The notes beneath the pieces were generated by a model, which saw only the letters and a list, made by a program, of their open reading frames with translations, was not told where the DNA came from and did no database searches. Shown here piece after piece: positions 8,548-17,805 of a DNA stretch of 64,000 nt (positions are counted from its first letter, which is position 1; the number at the start of each line of letters is the position of its first letter). Made by a program: the position numbers and the translations under genes. This DNA comes from Paraburkholderia largidicola (GTDB taxonomy: Bacteria > Pseudomonadota > Gammaproteobacteria > Burkholderiales > Burkholderiaceae), in the NCBI RefSeq assembly GCF_013426895.1, contig NZ_AP023174.1, forward strand, positions 992,001-1,056,000. Direction: 5' to 3'.

Positions 8548-8623
8548 TGGCTCCCCGACCTGGGCTCGAACCAGGGACCTACGGATTAACAGTCCGGCGC
8601 TCTACCGACTGAGCTATCGGGGA
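8548..8623 (-). tRNA. tRNA-Asn (GTT), copy 1 in transcription order
   Basis: A 76-base tRNA identical to the one at 8408-8483, with anticodon GTT, a complete acceptor stem and encoded CCA. The flanks just 5' of both genes (minus strand) are also nearly identical, pointing to a local duplication. Confidence 0.97.
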
Positions 8624-8735
8624 ACAACAACAGCAGAGAAGCGGAATTGTAGGAGGTGTCGCAGAAGCTGTCAATACCCTCGAATCATCTCAATTTAATT
8701 CGACTGATTCGCGAGAGGGCGACAGCTTGCGGCGC

Positions 8736-9059
8736 TCAACGCTCGAGCAGCGCCAGCTTTTCCTTCACGTCCTTGAATTCGTCGGCTTCGGGCAGCGGCG
8801 ATTTGGTCTTGGTGATGCTCGGCCATGCCTTCGCGAGCTCGGCATTGAGCTCCGTGAAGTGCTGCTGGTCGCCGGGCACGTCTTCTTCCGCGTAGATGGC
8901 GTTCACCGGGCATTCCGCAACGCACACCGCGCAGTCGATGCATTCATCCGGGTCGATCGCGAGGAAGTTGGGACCTTCGCGAAAGCAGTCCACCGGGCAC
9001 ACATCGACGCAGTCGGTATAGCGGCACTTGATGCAGCTTTCGGTCACAACGTGAGTCAT
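8736..9059 (-). CDS. fdxA: 7Fe-8S ferredoxin
   Basis: A 107-residue electron carrier of the Azotobacter FdI type. Cysteine spacing fits one 3Fe-4S cluster (Cys9, Cys17, Cys50) and one 4Fe-4S cluster (Cys21, Cys40, Cys43, Cys46); Cys12 and Cys25 correspond to the free cysteines of that family. The extended C-terminal half after residue 55 ([19 protein letters not shown]) is characteristic of FdxA. It is divergent from pncB. Cytoplasmic; the electron partners cannot be told from the context. Confidence 0.95.
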   Translation of the reverse strand: MTHVVTESCIKCRYTDCVDVCPVDCFREGPNFLAIDPDECIDCAVCVAECPVNAIYAEEDVPGDQQHFTELNAELAKAWPSITKTKSPLPEADEFKDVKEKLALLER

Positions 9060-9423
9060 TCAGGCAACTCCTGCAAACGATATCTTTTAGGTAATGGGGG
9101 GATGGCGAGGCGCCAAAAGCGGTATTGTAGCGTAACGTCAAGTAGTGCATACGCCATCGTCCCAAGCCTCTTATATCGTTTGGTGATTAGTTTATGGCGG
9201 GCGGTTTGCGCCGCGGGCGCCCGCCGGCCTTGACGCATTCAAACAACCGCCGGCGCGCATTCGGGTAACATGCGACAGCATCTTCGCGAGACCCCTGTTG
9301 AGCGGGTTCTAAGCGAAGCCCGAAGCGCACATGAGAACATGGCGCACGTGGCGAACACGAAAAGGGCGAGGGCGCACGAGGCCTGACGTCTTCCGATTTC
9401 ATGCAGTCCCGGTTTGCAAGATC
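9060..9423. other. divergent intergenic region, fdxA / pncB
   Basis: This 364-base gap should contain both promoters. A minus-strand TACAAT at 9123-9128 could be a -10 for fdxA, but I see no matching -35. No tRNA, convincing terminator or credible small gene is visible. Confidence 0.35.
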
Positions 9424-10623
9424 ATGATCATTACTTCGCTGCTCGATACCGACCTGTACAAGTTCACGATGATGCAGGTGGTGCTGCATTATTTCCCTGC
9501 CGCCAACGTCGAATACAAGTTCCGCTGCCGCACGCCGAAGGTCAACCTCGTGCCGTACATCGACGAGATTCGCAGCGAAGTGCACAAGCTCTGCAAGCTG
9601 CGCTTCAGTGAGGGCGATCTCGACTATCTGCGCCGGATGCGTTTCATCAAGAGCGACTTCATCGACTTCCTCGCGCTCTTCCATCTGAACGAGAAGTACA
9701 TCTCGATCACGCCTTCGGCGAAAGGCAACGGGGAGATCGAAATCGACATCAAGGGGCCGTGGCTGCACACGATCCTCTTCGAGATCCCGGTGCTCGCCAT
9801 CGTCAACGAGGTGTATTTCCGCAACACGCAGCAGCAACCCGACTACAGCGAAGGACGCGAGCGGCTGCGCGACAAGATCCAGCTGCTCGGCGCGCGCCCC
9901 GAGTTCGCCGACTGCAAGATCGCCGACTACGGCACGCGCCGCCGCTTCTCCGGGCGCTGGCACGAAGAGGTGATTCTCACGCTCAAGGACGGCCTGCGCG
10001 ACCAGTTCACGGGCACGAGCAACGTGTTCTACGCGATGAAGCACGGCCTGACGCCGCTCGGCACGATGGCGCACGAATACCTGCAGGCGTGCCAGGCGCT
10101 CGGGCCGCGTCTGCGCGACTCGCAGATTTTCGGCTTCGAAATGTGGGCGAAGGAATATCGCGGCGACCTGGGCATCGCGTTGTCGGACGTGTATGGCATG
10201 AAGGCATTCCTCCGTGATTTCGACATGTATTTCTGCAAGCTCTTCGACGGCGCGCGCCACGATTCCGGCGACCCGTTCGACTGGGGCGAGCGCCTTCTCG
10301 CGCACTACGAAGCGAACCGCTGCGACCCGCGCACCAAAGTGCTCGTATTCTCCGACGCGCTCGACATCCCGAAGGTGCTGCAGCTGTACGAGCGCTTCCG
10401 CGGCCGCTGCAAGCTCGCGTTCGGCGTCGGCACGAACCTCACCAACGACCTCGGCTACAACCCGCTGCAGATCGTCATCAAAATGGTCAAGTGCAATGGC
10501 CAGCCTGTCGCCAAGCTGTCCGATTCGCCGGGCAAGAACATGTGCGAAGACAAGGCCTATCTTGCCTATCTGCGCCAGGTGTTCGGCATCGAGCAACCTG
10601 AGGAAGAAACCGCGGGCAAGTGA
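9424..10623 (+). CDS. pncB: nicotinate phosphoribosyltransferase
   Basis: A 399-residue enzyme that makes nicotinate mononucleotide from nicotinate, PRPP and ATP in the Preiss-Handler NAD salvage route. It matches E. coli PncB in length (about 400). It begins with the family signature [14 protein letters not shown] and carries [12 protein letters not shown], with His217 as the likely phosphorylated histidine. The ATG at 9424 is chosen because it starts this conserved N-terminus; the longer frame from 9331 is Arg-rich noise. Cytoplasmic. Confidence 0.96.
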   Translation: MIITSLLDTDLYKFTMMQVVLHYFPAANVEYKFRCRTPKVNLVPYIDEIRSEVHKLCKLRFSEGDLDYLRRMRFIKSDFIDFLALFHLNEKYISITPSAKGNGEIEIDIKGPWLHTILFEIPVLAIVNEVYFRNTQQQPDYSEGRERLRDKIQLLGARPEFADCKIADYGTRRRFSGRWHEEVILTLKDGLRDQFTGTSNVFYAMKHGLTPLGTMAHEYLQACQALGPRLRDSQIFGFEMWAKEYRGDLGIALSDVYGMKAFLRDFDMYFCKLFDGARHDSGDPFDWGERLLAHYEANRCDPRTKVLVFSDALDIPKVLQLYERFRGRCKLAFGVGTNLTNDLGYNPLQIVIKMVKCNGQPVAKLSDSPGKNMCEDKAYLAYLRQVFGIEQPEEETAGK

Positions 10624-10829
10624 CGTGCGGCTGTTCTTTCGCGTTGCAGCCGGAGAGCATGTGAGGGCATTGTCGGCACTTCGCACGCGTGCCGCTATAT
10701 GCCGTTCGGCCAGGTGTTGGCATCAAGGGCGGCCGGTATAATTCGACCGTCAAGGTGCGGAATGCGCACGCGCATTTTGCACGCGTATGTCCCACGTTCA
10801 GCACGATCACCGGCACGAGGATATTGCAC

Positions 10830-11492
10830 ATGGATACATCGACGGCCCGCCGCAACATCCTGGCGCGCATCCGCGCGGCGCAAGGGCGCGAGCCCGAGCC
10901 GGCCGCGTCCGAACGCGAGGCGGCGCAGGCGTATCTCGCAAGTCATCCGCAAGGTCCGCGTCCGCCCATGCCGGCCGATCTCGTCGCGCATTTCATCGAG
11001 CAGGCAAAGAAGATGGCGACCACGGTCGACACCGTCGAGTCGCTCGCCGACGCGCCCGCCGCCGCGCACCGTTACCTTTCCGAACTGAATCTTCCGACCC
11101 AGGCCATCGCATGGCAGACGCTCGAAGCGCTGCCCTGGAGCGGCTCGGGCATCGACGTCGAGTTTCGCAAGCCGCGCGACGAAGACCGCGTCGGCATCAC
11201 GGGCTGCTTCTGCGCGACGGCTGAAACGGGCACGCTGGTATTGCTGTCCGGGCCAGAGACGTATGCGTCGGCGGGCTTGCTGCCGGAAACGCATATCGCG
11301 ATCGTGCCGGCCTCACGCATCGTTGCCGGTCATGAAGAAGCGTTCAACCTGATCCGCAGCGAACGCGGCGAGCTGCCGCGCGCTGTCAATTTCGTCTCCG
11401 GCCCGTCGCGTACGGGTGACATCGAACAAACCATCGTGCTCGGCGCGCACGGTCCTTATCGCGTGCATGCGATCGTCGTGCGTGGCGCGTAA
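10830..11492 (+). CDS. LutC/YkgG family protein, without lutA or lutB nearby
   Basis: A 220-residue protein with the LUD domain of LutC (lactate utilisation protein C). The conserved core is GITGCFCATAETGTLVLLSG, followed by PETHIAIVPASRIV. LutC normally works with the iron-sulfur proteins LutA and LutB in L-lactate oxidation. Here neither is adjacent, so the role is open. The ATG at 10830 begins a typical N-terminus (STARRNILARIRAAQGR). The following antiporter gene starts about 5 bases after its stop, suggesting co-transcription. Confidence 0.85.
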   Translation: MDTSTARRNILARIRAAQGREPEPAASEREAAQAYLASHPQGPRPPMPADLVAHFIEQAKKMATTVDTVESLADAPAAAHRYLSELNLPTQAIAWQTLEALPWSGSGIDVEFRKPRDEDRVGITGCFCATAETGTLVLLSGPETYASAGLLPETHIAIVPASRIVAGHEEAFNLIRSERGELPRAVNFVSGPSRTGDIEQTIVLGAHGPYRVHAIVVRGA

Positions 11493-11496
11493 CGCT

Positions 11497-12948
11497 GTGT
11501 CGTTGCAGGGACGTGTCGAGCGCGCGTGTTCTGGCGCGCGTTATGGAATTCGCGCCGTCGCCTTGTTGTTCGTGCTGTCATGCTGGCCGCTCGCAGCATC
11601 GGCCGCGAGTCTCGACGGCGCATCGCTTTCAGCCTGGTGGGGCGTGCCGTTCGCAGGTGTCCTGCTGTCGATTGCCGTATTCCCGCTCGTTGCGCCCAAG
11701 CTTTGGCATCACCACTTCGGCAAGATTTCTGCCGCGTGGGCCGTCGCGTTTCTCGTGCCGTTCGCCTTCGCGTTTGGCGTATCGACGGCGTTCGGCACAC
11801 TGATTCATGCGCTGCTTGAAGAGTACGTGCCGTTCATCGTGCTGTTGACAGTGCTCTATACCGTCGCGGGCGGCATCTGCGTGACGGGCAATCTGCACGG
11901 CTCGCCGCGCCTGAATACGGCGCTGCTCGCGCTCGGCACGGCGCTCGCCAGCATCATGGGCACGACGGGCGCGGCGATGCTGCTGATCCGGCCGCTCTTG
12001 CGCGCGAACGACAATCGCAAACATGTCGTGCATGTCGTCGTGTTCTTTATCTTTCTGGTCGCGAATGCGGGCGGTTCGCTGTCGCCGCTTGGCGATCCGC
12101 CGCTGTTCCTCGGTTTTCTGAACGGCGTCGGCTTTTTCTGGACCACGGTGCATCTCGCGCTGCCGATGCTGTTCGTCTGCGTCGTGCTGCTGGTCGTTTT
12201 CTACGCGCTCGATACGTACTATTTCCGGCATCGCGAAGAAACGCTTCCTGTCGATCCTTCGCCCGATACGCTTGCGGTTGGCGTCGTCGGCAAGATCAAC
12301 TTCGTGCTGCTGGCGCTGGTGATCGCGCTGGTACTGATGAGCGGCATCTGGAAACCCGGCATCACGTTCGATGTGGCGGGCACGCATGTCGAGCTGCAGA
12401 ATCTCGTGCGCGACGTAGCGCTGATAGCGGTGACGCTGCTGTCGCTCGCCGTGACGCCGCGCGCCGCGCGCGAGGGCAACGCGTTCAACTGGGCGCCCAT
12501 CGAAGAGGTCGCGAAACTGTTCGCGGGAATCTTCGTGACGATCGCGCCCGTCATCATGATGTTGCGCGCGGGCGAGGCGGGTGCGTTCAGCGGCATCGTG
12601 CATCTCGTCAATGACACGTCCGGCCAGCCGCGCGACGAAATGTACTTCTGGGCGACGGGCCTGCTGTCGTCTTTCCTCGATAATGCTCCCACGTATCTCG
12701 TGTTCTTCAACCTCGCTGGCGGCGACGCGCAGACGTTGACGACCACGGGCGCATCGACGCTCGCGGCCATTTCGGCGGGCGCGGTGTTCATGGGCGCGAA
12801 CAGCTACATTGGCAACGCGCCGAATTTCATGGTCAAGGCGATCGCCGAATCGCGCGGCGTGAAGATGCCGAGTTTTTTCGGGTATCTCGCGTGGTCGGGC
12901 GTCGTGCTGATACCGTTGTTCATCGCAACATCGTTGATTTTCTTTTGA
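11497..12948 (+). CDS. NhaD/CitMHS-type sodium:proton antiporter
   Basis: A polytopic inner-membrane protein of about 480 residues with at least ten hydrophobic segments. Hallmarks are GTTGAAMLLIRPLLRAN, NAGGSLSPLGDPPLFLGF and, near the C-terminus, SSFLDNAPTYLVF and GANSYIGNAPNFMVKAIAE. The paired helix-breaking motifs are typical of the ion transporter superfamily. Function as Na+/H+ exchange is a family inference. The start is unclear: I give a GTG at 11497 just after the LutC stop, but no strong ribosome binding site is seen. The N-terminus may be a cleaved signal or a first helix. Confidence 0.85.
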   Translation: MSLQGRVERACSGARYGIRAVALLFVLSCWPLAASAASLDGASLSAWWGVPFAGVLLSIAVFPLVAPKLWHHHFGKISAAWAVAFLVPFAFAFGVSTAFGTLIHALLEEYVPFIVLLTVLYTVAGGICVTGNLHGSPRLNTALLALGTALASIMGTTGAAMLLIRPLLRANDNRKHVVHVVVFFIFLVANAGGSLSPLGDPPLFLGFLNGVGFFWTTVHLALPMLFVCVVLLVVFYALDTYYFRHREETLPVDPSPDTLAVGVVGKINFVLLALVIALVLMSGIWKPGITFDVAGTHVELQNLVRDVALIAVTLLSLAVTPRAAREGNAFNWAPIEEVAKLFAGIFVTIAPVIMMLRAGEAGAFSGIVHLVNDTSGQPRDEMYFWATGLLSSFLDNAPTYLVFFNLAGGDAQTLTTTGASTLAAISAGAVFMGANSYIGNAPNFMVKAIAESRGVKMPSFFGYLAWSGVVLIPLFIATSLIFF

Positions 12949-13002
12949 CGCCGTGCGCGCGCCGAAAGGCATGCGCTACGGCCTGATACTCGGAGAATGG
13001 CA

Positions 13003-13992
13003 ATGCAAAAGGTTCTGGTTGCGCGTCCCATCTTTCCGGATGTGATCGAGCGCCTCAAGCAACATTTCGAAGTGGACTGGCATAACGGCGACGTGCTGCC
13101 CACCGACGAACTCACGCGTCGGCTCGCCGACAAGGACGGTGCGCTGACGGCAGGCGACGTCATCAATGCATCCGTGTTTGCCGCCGCGCCGCGTCTGCGC
13201 GTGGTGTCGAACATGGCGGTCGGTTACAACAACTTCGACATGGGCGCGTTCAATGCGGCGAACGTGCTCGGCACGAACACGCCCGACGTGCTCAATGAAT
13301 CGACGGCGGATTTCGGCTGGGCGCTGATGATGGCGGCTGCGCGCCGCATCGCGGAATCGGAGCACTGGTTGCGCGCGGGCAAATGGGAAAAGTGGTCGTA
13401 CGACGGCTTTCTCGGTTCGGACCTGTATGGCTCGACGCTCGGCGTGATCGGCATGGGCCGTATCGGCCAGGCGCTCGCGCGTCGCGCGCGCGGCTTCAAC
13501 ATGAACGTGATCTATCACAACCGTTCGCGTGTCGCGCCTGAGATCGAGGCCGAGCTGAACGCGGAGTATGCGTCGAAGCAAGACCTGCTGCGCCGTGCCG
13601 ATCATGTCGTGCTCGTGCTGCCGTACACGGCGGAGAACCATCACACCATCGGCGCCGCCGATCTTGCGTTGATGAAACGGACGGCGACGCTGACGAATAT
13701 CGCGCGCGGCGGCATCGTCGACGACGCGGCGCTCGCTGAAGCTTTGCGCGACAAGCGCATCGCCGCGGCGGGTCTCGACGTGTTCGAGGGTGAGCCAAAG
13801 CTCAATCCGGCGCTGCTCACCGTGCCGAATGTCGTGCTGACGCCGCACATCGCGAGCGCGACGGAAGCCACGCGCCGCGCAATGGCGAATCTCGCGGCCG
13901 ACAATCTGATCGCGGGGCTGGGCGAGGGTCCGCGAGCAGGGCGTCCGCCGAACCCGATCAACCCTGACGTGATCGGGAAGGCGCGTTCATGA
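13003..13992 (+). CDS. D-2-hydroxyacid dehydrogenase (glyoxylate / 2-ketogluconate reductase type)
   Basis: A 329-residue NAD(P)H-dependent oxidoreductase. The Rossmann motif GMGRIG is at residues 150-155. The catalytic set is Arg235 (NIARGG), Glu264 (DVFEGEP) and His282 (TPHIAS). Closest by eye to glyoxylate/hydroxypyruvate or 2-ketogluconate reductases. The ATG at 13003 lies 7 bases after GGAG (12992-12995), a better spacing than the ATG at 12997. Its stop overlaps the rmuC start by 4 bases. Exact substrate not determinable. Confidence 0.9.
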   Translation: MQKVLVARPIFPDVIERLKQHFEVDWHNGDVLPTDELTRRLADKDGALTAGDVINASVFAAAPRLRVVSNMAVGYNNFDMGAFNAANVLGTNTPDVLNESTADFGWALMMAAARRIAESEHWLRAGKWEKWSYDGFLGSDLYGSTLGVIGMGRIGQALARRARGFNMNVIYHNRSRVAPEIEAELNAEYASKQDLLRRADHVVLVLPYTAENHHTIGAADLALMKRTATLTNIARGGIVDDAALAEALRDKRIAAAGLDVFEGEPKLNPALLTVPNVVLTPHIASATEATRRAMANLAADNLIAGLGEGPRAGRPPNPINPDVIGKARS

Positions 13993-15473
13993 CGATGGTT
14001 TTGATCGCGGCCGTCGCCGTACTGGCCGTTGCGTTGGTGATTGTGCTGTTCATACTGATGCGCGGCAACGGCGGCGCGCATCAGCAGATGCAATTCGATG
14101 AACTGGGCGAGCGCCTCGACGCGGCCGCGCTTGCGCAGACGCGCGAGTACGAGCGGCTCGAACGTGAGCTGCGCGGCGAAATCTCGGAAACGGCGCGGGT
14201 GTCTCGCACGGAATTGAGCGGCGGTTTCTCGCAGTTCCAGCAGACGCTCGCTTCCCAGTTCACGAGCATGACGACCGTGCAGGCCGCCAAGATCGACGGC
14301 TTTGCGCAGCAGCTCGTCAAGCTGACGGATACGAATACGCAACAGCTCGACGCCGTGCGCCACAGCCTGCAGCAACAGGCGCAACAGGCGCGCGACGAAC
14401 AGGGTCTCACGCTGAAGCGTTTCGGCGAAACGTTGCAACAGCAACTGGCGCAGGTCACGGAGGCGAACGACCGGCGCTTTGCGGAAGTGCGAGCGACGAT
14501 CGAGCAGCGGCTGAAAGACATCGAGGCCAACAACTCGACGAAGCTCGAAGAAATGCGCCGCACCGTCGACGAAAAGCTGCACGCGACGCTCGAACAGCGG
14601 CTTGGCGAATCGTTCAAGCTCGTGTCCGATCGTCTCGAACAGGTGCATCGCGGTCTCGGCGAAATGCAGACTTTGGCGGCGGGCGTTGGCGATCTGAAGA
14701 AGGTTCTGACGAACGTTAAGACGCGTGGTACATGGGGCGAAGTGCAGCTCGAAGCATTGCTCGAACAGGTACTGACGTCGGATCAGTACGCGAAGAACGT
14801 TGCGACGATTCCGAAGAGCAACGATCGCGTCGAGTTCGCAATCAAGCTGCCGGGTCGGCAACCGACTCCCGATGCGGCGGCAACGCCCGTTTGGCTGCCC
14901 ATCGATGCGAAGTTTCCACGTGAAGACTATGAACGTCTGATCGAAGCGCAGGAGCGGGCTGATCCCGTCGCAGTCGAAGACGCATCGCGCGCGCTCGAAG
15001 GGCGGATTCGCGCGGAAGCCAAGACGATTGCGGAAAAGTACGTGTCACCGCCGCATACCACGGACTTCGCGCTGCTGTTCCTGCCGACGGAAGGGCTGTA
15101 CGCCGAGATTCTGCGTCGCCCGGGCCTCACGGATCTTCTGCAGCGCGACTATCGCGTGACGATCGCCGGGCCGACGACGTTGACCGCCTTGCTCAACAGT
15201 CTGCAAATGGGTTTCCGCACGCTCGCCATCGAGAAGCGTTCGAGCGAAGTGTGGCAGGTGCTGGGCGCGGTGAAGACCGAGTTCGGCAAATTCGGCGACG
15301 TGCTGGCGAAGACCAAGTCACAACTCGAGACCGTCACGCGTTCGATCGAGGCAGCGGAAGTGCGCACGCGTCAGATGAAGAAAAAGCTGCGCGACGTCGA
15401 GGCGTTGCCCGAAGAACGGGCGGCGGGCTTGCTCGGCGACTCGCTGTCCGGAGTCGATGCGGAAGAGTCTTGA
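13989..15473 (+). CDS. rmuC: DNA recombination protein RmuC
   Basis: A 494-residue protein with one N-terminal membrane helix (about residues 2-23). A long coiled-coil region follows (about 30-215, rich in Gln/Glu/Leu/Arg). The RmuC nuclease-like domain comes next: VLTNVKTRGTWGEVQLEALLEQVL, then LPIDAKFPREDYERL, then FLPTEGLYAEIL. RmuC limits rearrangements at inverted repeats in E. coli. Its start overlaps the dehydrogenase stop (ATGA), so the pair is co-translated even though no functional link is known. Confidence 0.95.
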   Translation: MTMVLIAAVAVLAVALVIVLFILMRGNGGAHQQMQFDELGERLDAAALAQTREYERLERELRGEISETARVSRTELSGGFSQFQQTLASQFTSMTTVQAAKIDGFAQQLVKLTDTNTQQLDAVRHSLQQQAQQARDEQGLTLKRFGETLQQQLAQVTEANDRRFAEVRATIEQRLKDIEANNSTKLEEMRRTVDEKLHATLEQRLGESFKLVSDRLEQVHRGLGEMQTLAAGVGDLKKVLTNVKTRGTWGEVQLEALLEQVLTSDQYAKNVATIPKSNDRVEFAIKLPGRQPTPDAAATPVWLPIDAKFPREDYERLIEAQERADPVAVEDASRALEGRIRAEAKTIAEKYVSPPHTTDFALLFLPTEGLYAEILRRPGLTDLLQRDYRVTIAGPTTLTALLNSLQMGFRTLAIEKRSSEVWQVLGAVKTEFGKFGDVLAKTKSQLETVTRSIEAAEVRTRQMKKKLRDVEALPEERAAGLLGDSLSGVDAEES

Positions 15474-15581
15474 TGCAGGCAGGGAAGGCGGGCGAGGCGT
15501 AACCGCGATGGTTATGCGTCTCGTCAGCCGATAGGGCAGCTTCGAACGGAAGCGAAGCTGCCCGCGAGACGCGCGACGCGA

Positions 15582-16067
15582 TCAGCCCGCGCTTGCCGCC
15601 AGTTGATCGAGCGCGTCGCCCGTTATGCGCACGATGCGCCAGTCCGGCAACACGGTCGCGCCCATCTTCTGATAGAAATCGATAGCAGGCTGATTCCAGT
15701 CCAGCACCGACCATTCGAAACGGCCGCACTGCCGCTCGACAGCCAATGCCGCCAGATAGCGCAGCATCTTCGACCCGAGCCCCGTACCGCGCTCGGTCGG
15801 CTGCACGTACAGGTCTTCGAGATACAAACCGCGTCGTCCGAGGAACGTCGAGTAGTTGTGGAAGAACAGCGCGTAGCCGATCATCCGGCCATCGCGCTCC
15901 GCGACTATCGCTTCCGCCGAAGGACGCGCGCCGAACAGCGCGTCGCGCAGGCCGTCTTCCGTCGCGATGAACAGATGCGTCAGCTTTTCGAACTCGGCCA
16001 GTTCGTACATCAGCGCGAGCATCGCGCCGACGTCTTCATGCGTGGCCGCGCGGATTGTCGCCGACAT
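15582..16067 (-). CDS. GNAT family N-acetyltransferase
   Basis: A 161-residue acetyltransferase. It shows IRAATHEDVGAMLALMYELAEFEKL at the N-terminus, LYLEDLYVQPTERGTGLGSKMLRYL (acetyl-CoA loop, Q/R-x-x-G-x-G/A) and NQPAIDFYQKMGA at the C-terminus. This resembles the diamine/thialysine acetyltransferase group (SSAT-like), but the substrate is a guess. The start ATG shares a base with the stop of the membrane-protein gene upstream (TAATG), so translation is coupled. Confidence 0.88.
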   Translation of the reverse strand: MSATIRAATHEDVGAMLALMYELAEFEKLTHLFIATEDGLRDALFGARPSAEAIVAERDGRMIGYALFFHNYSTFLGRRGLYLEDLYVQPTERGTGLGSKMLRYLAALAVERQCGRFEWSVLDWNQPAIDFYQKMGATVLPDWRIVRITGDALDQLAASAG

Positions 16068-16342
16068 TACGCTTCCTCCGGCACGTCGCTCAACTGGATC
16101 TCGATGCCGCCGAAGCGCGACGCCACCCAGTTGTACGCGTGGCATGCAATCCACAGCAGGATGAAGCCCAGAATCGCGTTGAGCAGAAGCGCGCTGAACA
16201 CGGTGCTCAGTTCCACCGACCCGTAACGGATGAAGGCGACCAGCACGCCGAGCAGCACGATAGGCACACTGAACGTCAGATACACGAGGATCAATGCCTT
16301 TGCCGTTTGCCCCGGTGCAATGAACGAGATCTGTTTTTTCAT
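16067..16342 (-). CDS. small two-helix membrane protein, unknown function
   Basis: A 91-residue protein with two predicted transmembrane helices (about residues 15-37 and 46-68) and a short acidic C-terminus. It starts MKKQISFIAPGQTAKALILVY. The ATG at 16342 is preferred over a TTG three codons upstream. I cannot name a family with confidence. It is coupled to the GNAT gene by a one-base overlap. Confidence 0.7.
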   Translation of the reverse strand: MKKQISFIAPGQTAKALILVYLTFSVPIVLLGVLVAFIRYGSVELSTVFSALLLNAILGFILLWIACHAYNWVASRFGGIEIQLSDVPEEA

Positions 16343-16399
16343 GTAAGTCAAACCCGTATGTCGTAGTGGATTGCGTAAAAACTTGCCGGCCTGGTGCGC

Positions 16400-17713
16400 T
16401 CAGATCAGGCCGTCGAACAGCATGATGTCGACGGCGTCGCCCGGATCGAGATCGCCCTGGTCATGGGCGAGCACGATGAAGCAATTCGCTTCGCTCATCG
16501 AACTCAGCACGCCGGAGCCTTGCGAGCCCGTCGGCGTCACGCGCCATGCGCCTTGCGCGTCGCGCTGCGCGATGCCGCGCTGGAATTCGGTGCGGCCCGG
16601 CCGTTTGCGAATTGTGTCGACGCACGCTGCGCGGATCAGCGGCACAGGATGCGTCGTCGCGCCGGACATCCGCAGCAGCACTTCGCGCACGATCTGATAG
16701 AACGCCGCCATGACCGCGACGGGGTTGCCCGGCAGACCGAAGAAGACTGCCGGTTCGCCCGCGCCGGGTTTGCCGCCCGACCAGATGCGCCCGAACGCCA
16801 GCGGCCGGCCTGGACGCATCGCGAGACTCCAGTGCGCGACATCGCCGAGCATGCGCAGCATCTGTTTGGTCAAATCGGCTTCGCCGACGGAAACGCCGCC
16901 GGAGGTTATCACGACATCCGCGCTCGATGCAGCCGTTCGCAACGCCTCTTCGAGCGCGGCAGGTTCGTCGCGGACCACGCCGAGGTCGATGGGGTCGAGG
17001 TCGAGGCGCTTGAGCATCGCGAAGAGCGTGTAGCGGTTGCTGTCGTAGACGCAGCCCGCATCGAGCGGCTGACCGATCGAGCGCAGTTCGTCGCCCGTCG
17101 AAAAGAATGCGACACGCAGACGGCGGCGCACGGACACCTCGCCAATGCCCAGCGACGCGAGCAGCCCGAGGTCCGACGCGCGCACGATGCGGCCCGACTT
17201 CAGCGCGACCGCACCCTGCGCAAGGTCTTCGCCCGCGAGGCGCCGGTTCGCGCCCGTGCGCAATTGGGCAGCCGGAAAGCGGATGGTGTCGCCGTCGCGC
17301 GTGACGGCTTCCTGCGGCACGACGGTGTCGCACCCGGCGGGCATCGTCGCGCCCGTCATCACGCGCACGCATTGCGTGCGCTCGATGCTTCCTGCGAACG
17401 GATGCCCCGCGAAGGCCTTGCCCGCGACGCTCAGTGCGAGCTCGCCGTTTTCGCCTGTTGTGCCCGGTTGCTCTTCGAGCGCCGCGCCGGAAAACGCGTA
17501 GCCGTCCATTGCCGAGTTGTCGTGCGCGGGGACGTCGATGGGCGACACGATGTCCTGCGCCAGCACGCGGTTCAACGCGTCACGCAGATGAACGCGCTCG
17601 ACGGTCGTCACGGGCGTCGCCCACTCGCGCACGATCGCCTGTACGGCGGACACCGGCATGGCTTGAGCGTCGTACTGTGCGACGCAACTCGAAGTTTCGT
17701 TCAGCGTGGTCAT
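16400..17713 (-). CDS. moeA: molybdopterin molybdenumtransferase MoeA
   Basis: A 437-residue enzyme that inserts molybdate into adenylylated molybdopterin. Markers in order are DVPAHDNSAMDGYAF (about residue 60), RVMTGATMPAGCDTVVPQE, FFSTGDEL with DSNRYTL, the MPT-binding SGGVSVGEADLTK, MRPGRPLAFG and FGLPGNPVAVMAAF. Length is slightly above E. coli MoeA (411). It is last in the minus-strand order moaA, mobA, moeA. Cytoplasmic. Confidence 0.96.
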   Translation of the reverse strand: MTTLNETSSCVAQYDAQAMPVSAVQAIVREWATPVTTVERVHLRDALNRVLAQDIVSPIDVPAHDNSAMDGYAFSGAALEEQPGTTGENGELALSVAGKAFAGHPFAGSIERTQCVRVMTGATMPAGCDTVVPQEAVTRDGDTIRFPAAQLRTGANRRLAGEDLAQGAVALKSGRIVRASDLGLLASLGIGEVSVRRRLRVAFFSTGDELRSIGQPLDAGCVYDSNRYTLFAMLKRLDLDPIDLGVVRDEPAALEEALRTAASSADVVITSGGVSVGEADLTKQMLRMLGDVAHWSLAMRPGRPLAFGRIWSGGKPGAGEPAVFFGLPGNPVAVMAAFYQIVREVLLRMSGATTHPVPLIRAACVDTIRKRPGRTEFQRGIAQRDAQGAWRVTPTGSQGSGVLSSMSEANCFIVLAHDQGDLDPGDAVDIMLFDGLI

Positions 17714-17805
17714 GAAAGGGGAGCGTCGCGACGGGATGCGGTGCGGCGGCGGCCGGGCGATCGCGGCAAATGGCGGCTGCTAATGTCAAACCCGCTTGAC
17801 CTCGG

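Noticed and set aside
11629..12972. 447-codon minus-strand frame opposite the NhaD-type antiporter
   Set aside because: Arg/His/Gln-rich mirror of a membrane-protein gene; no recognisable domain.
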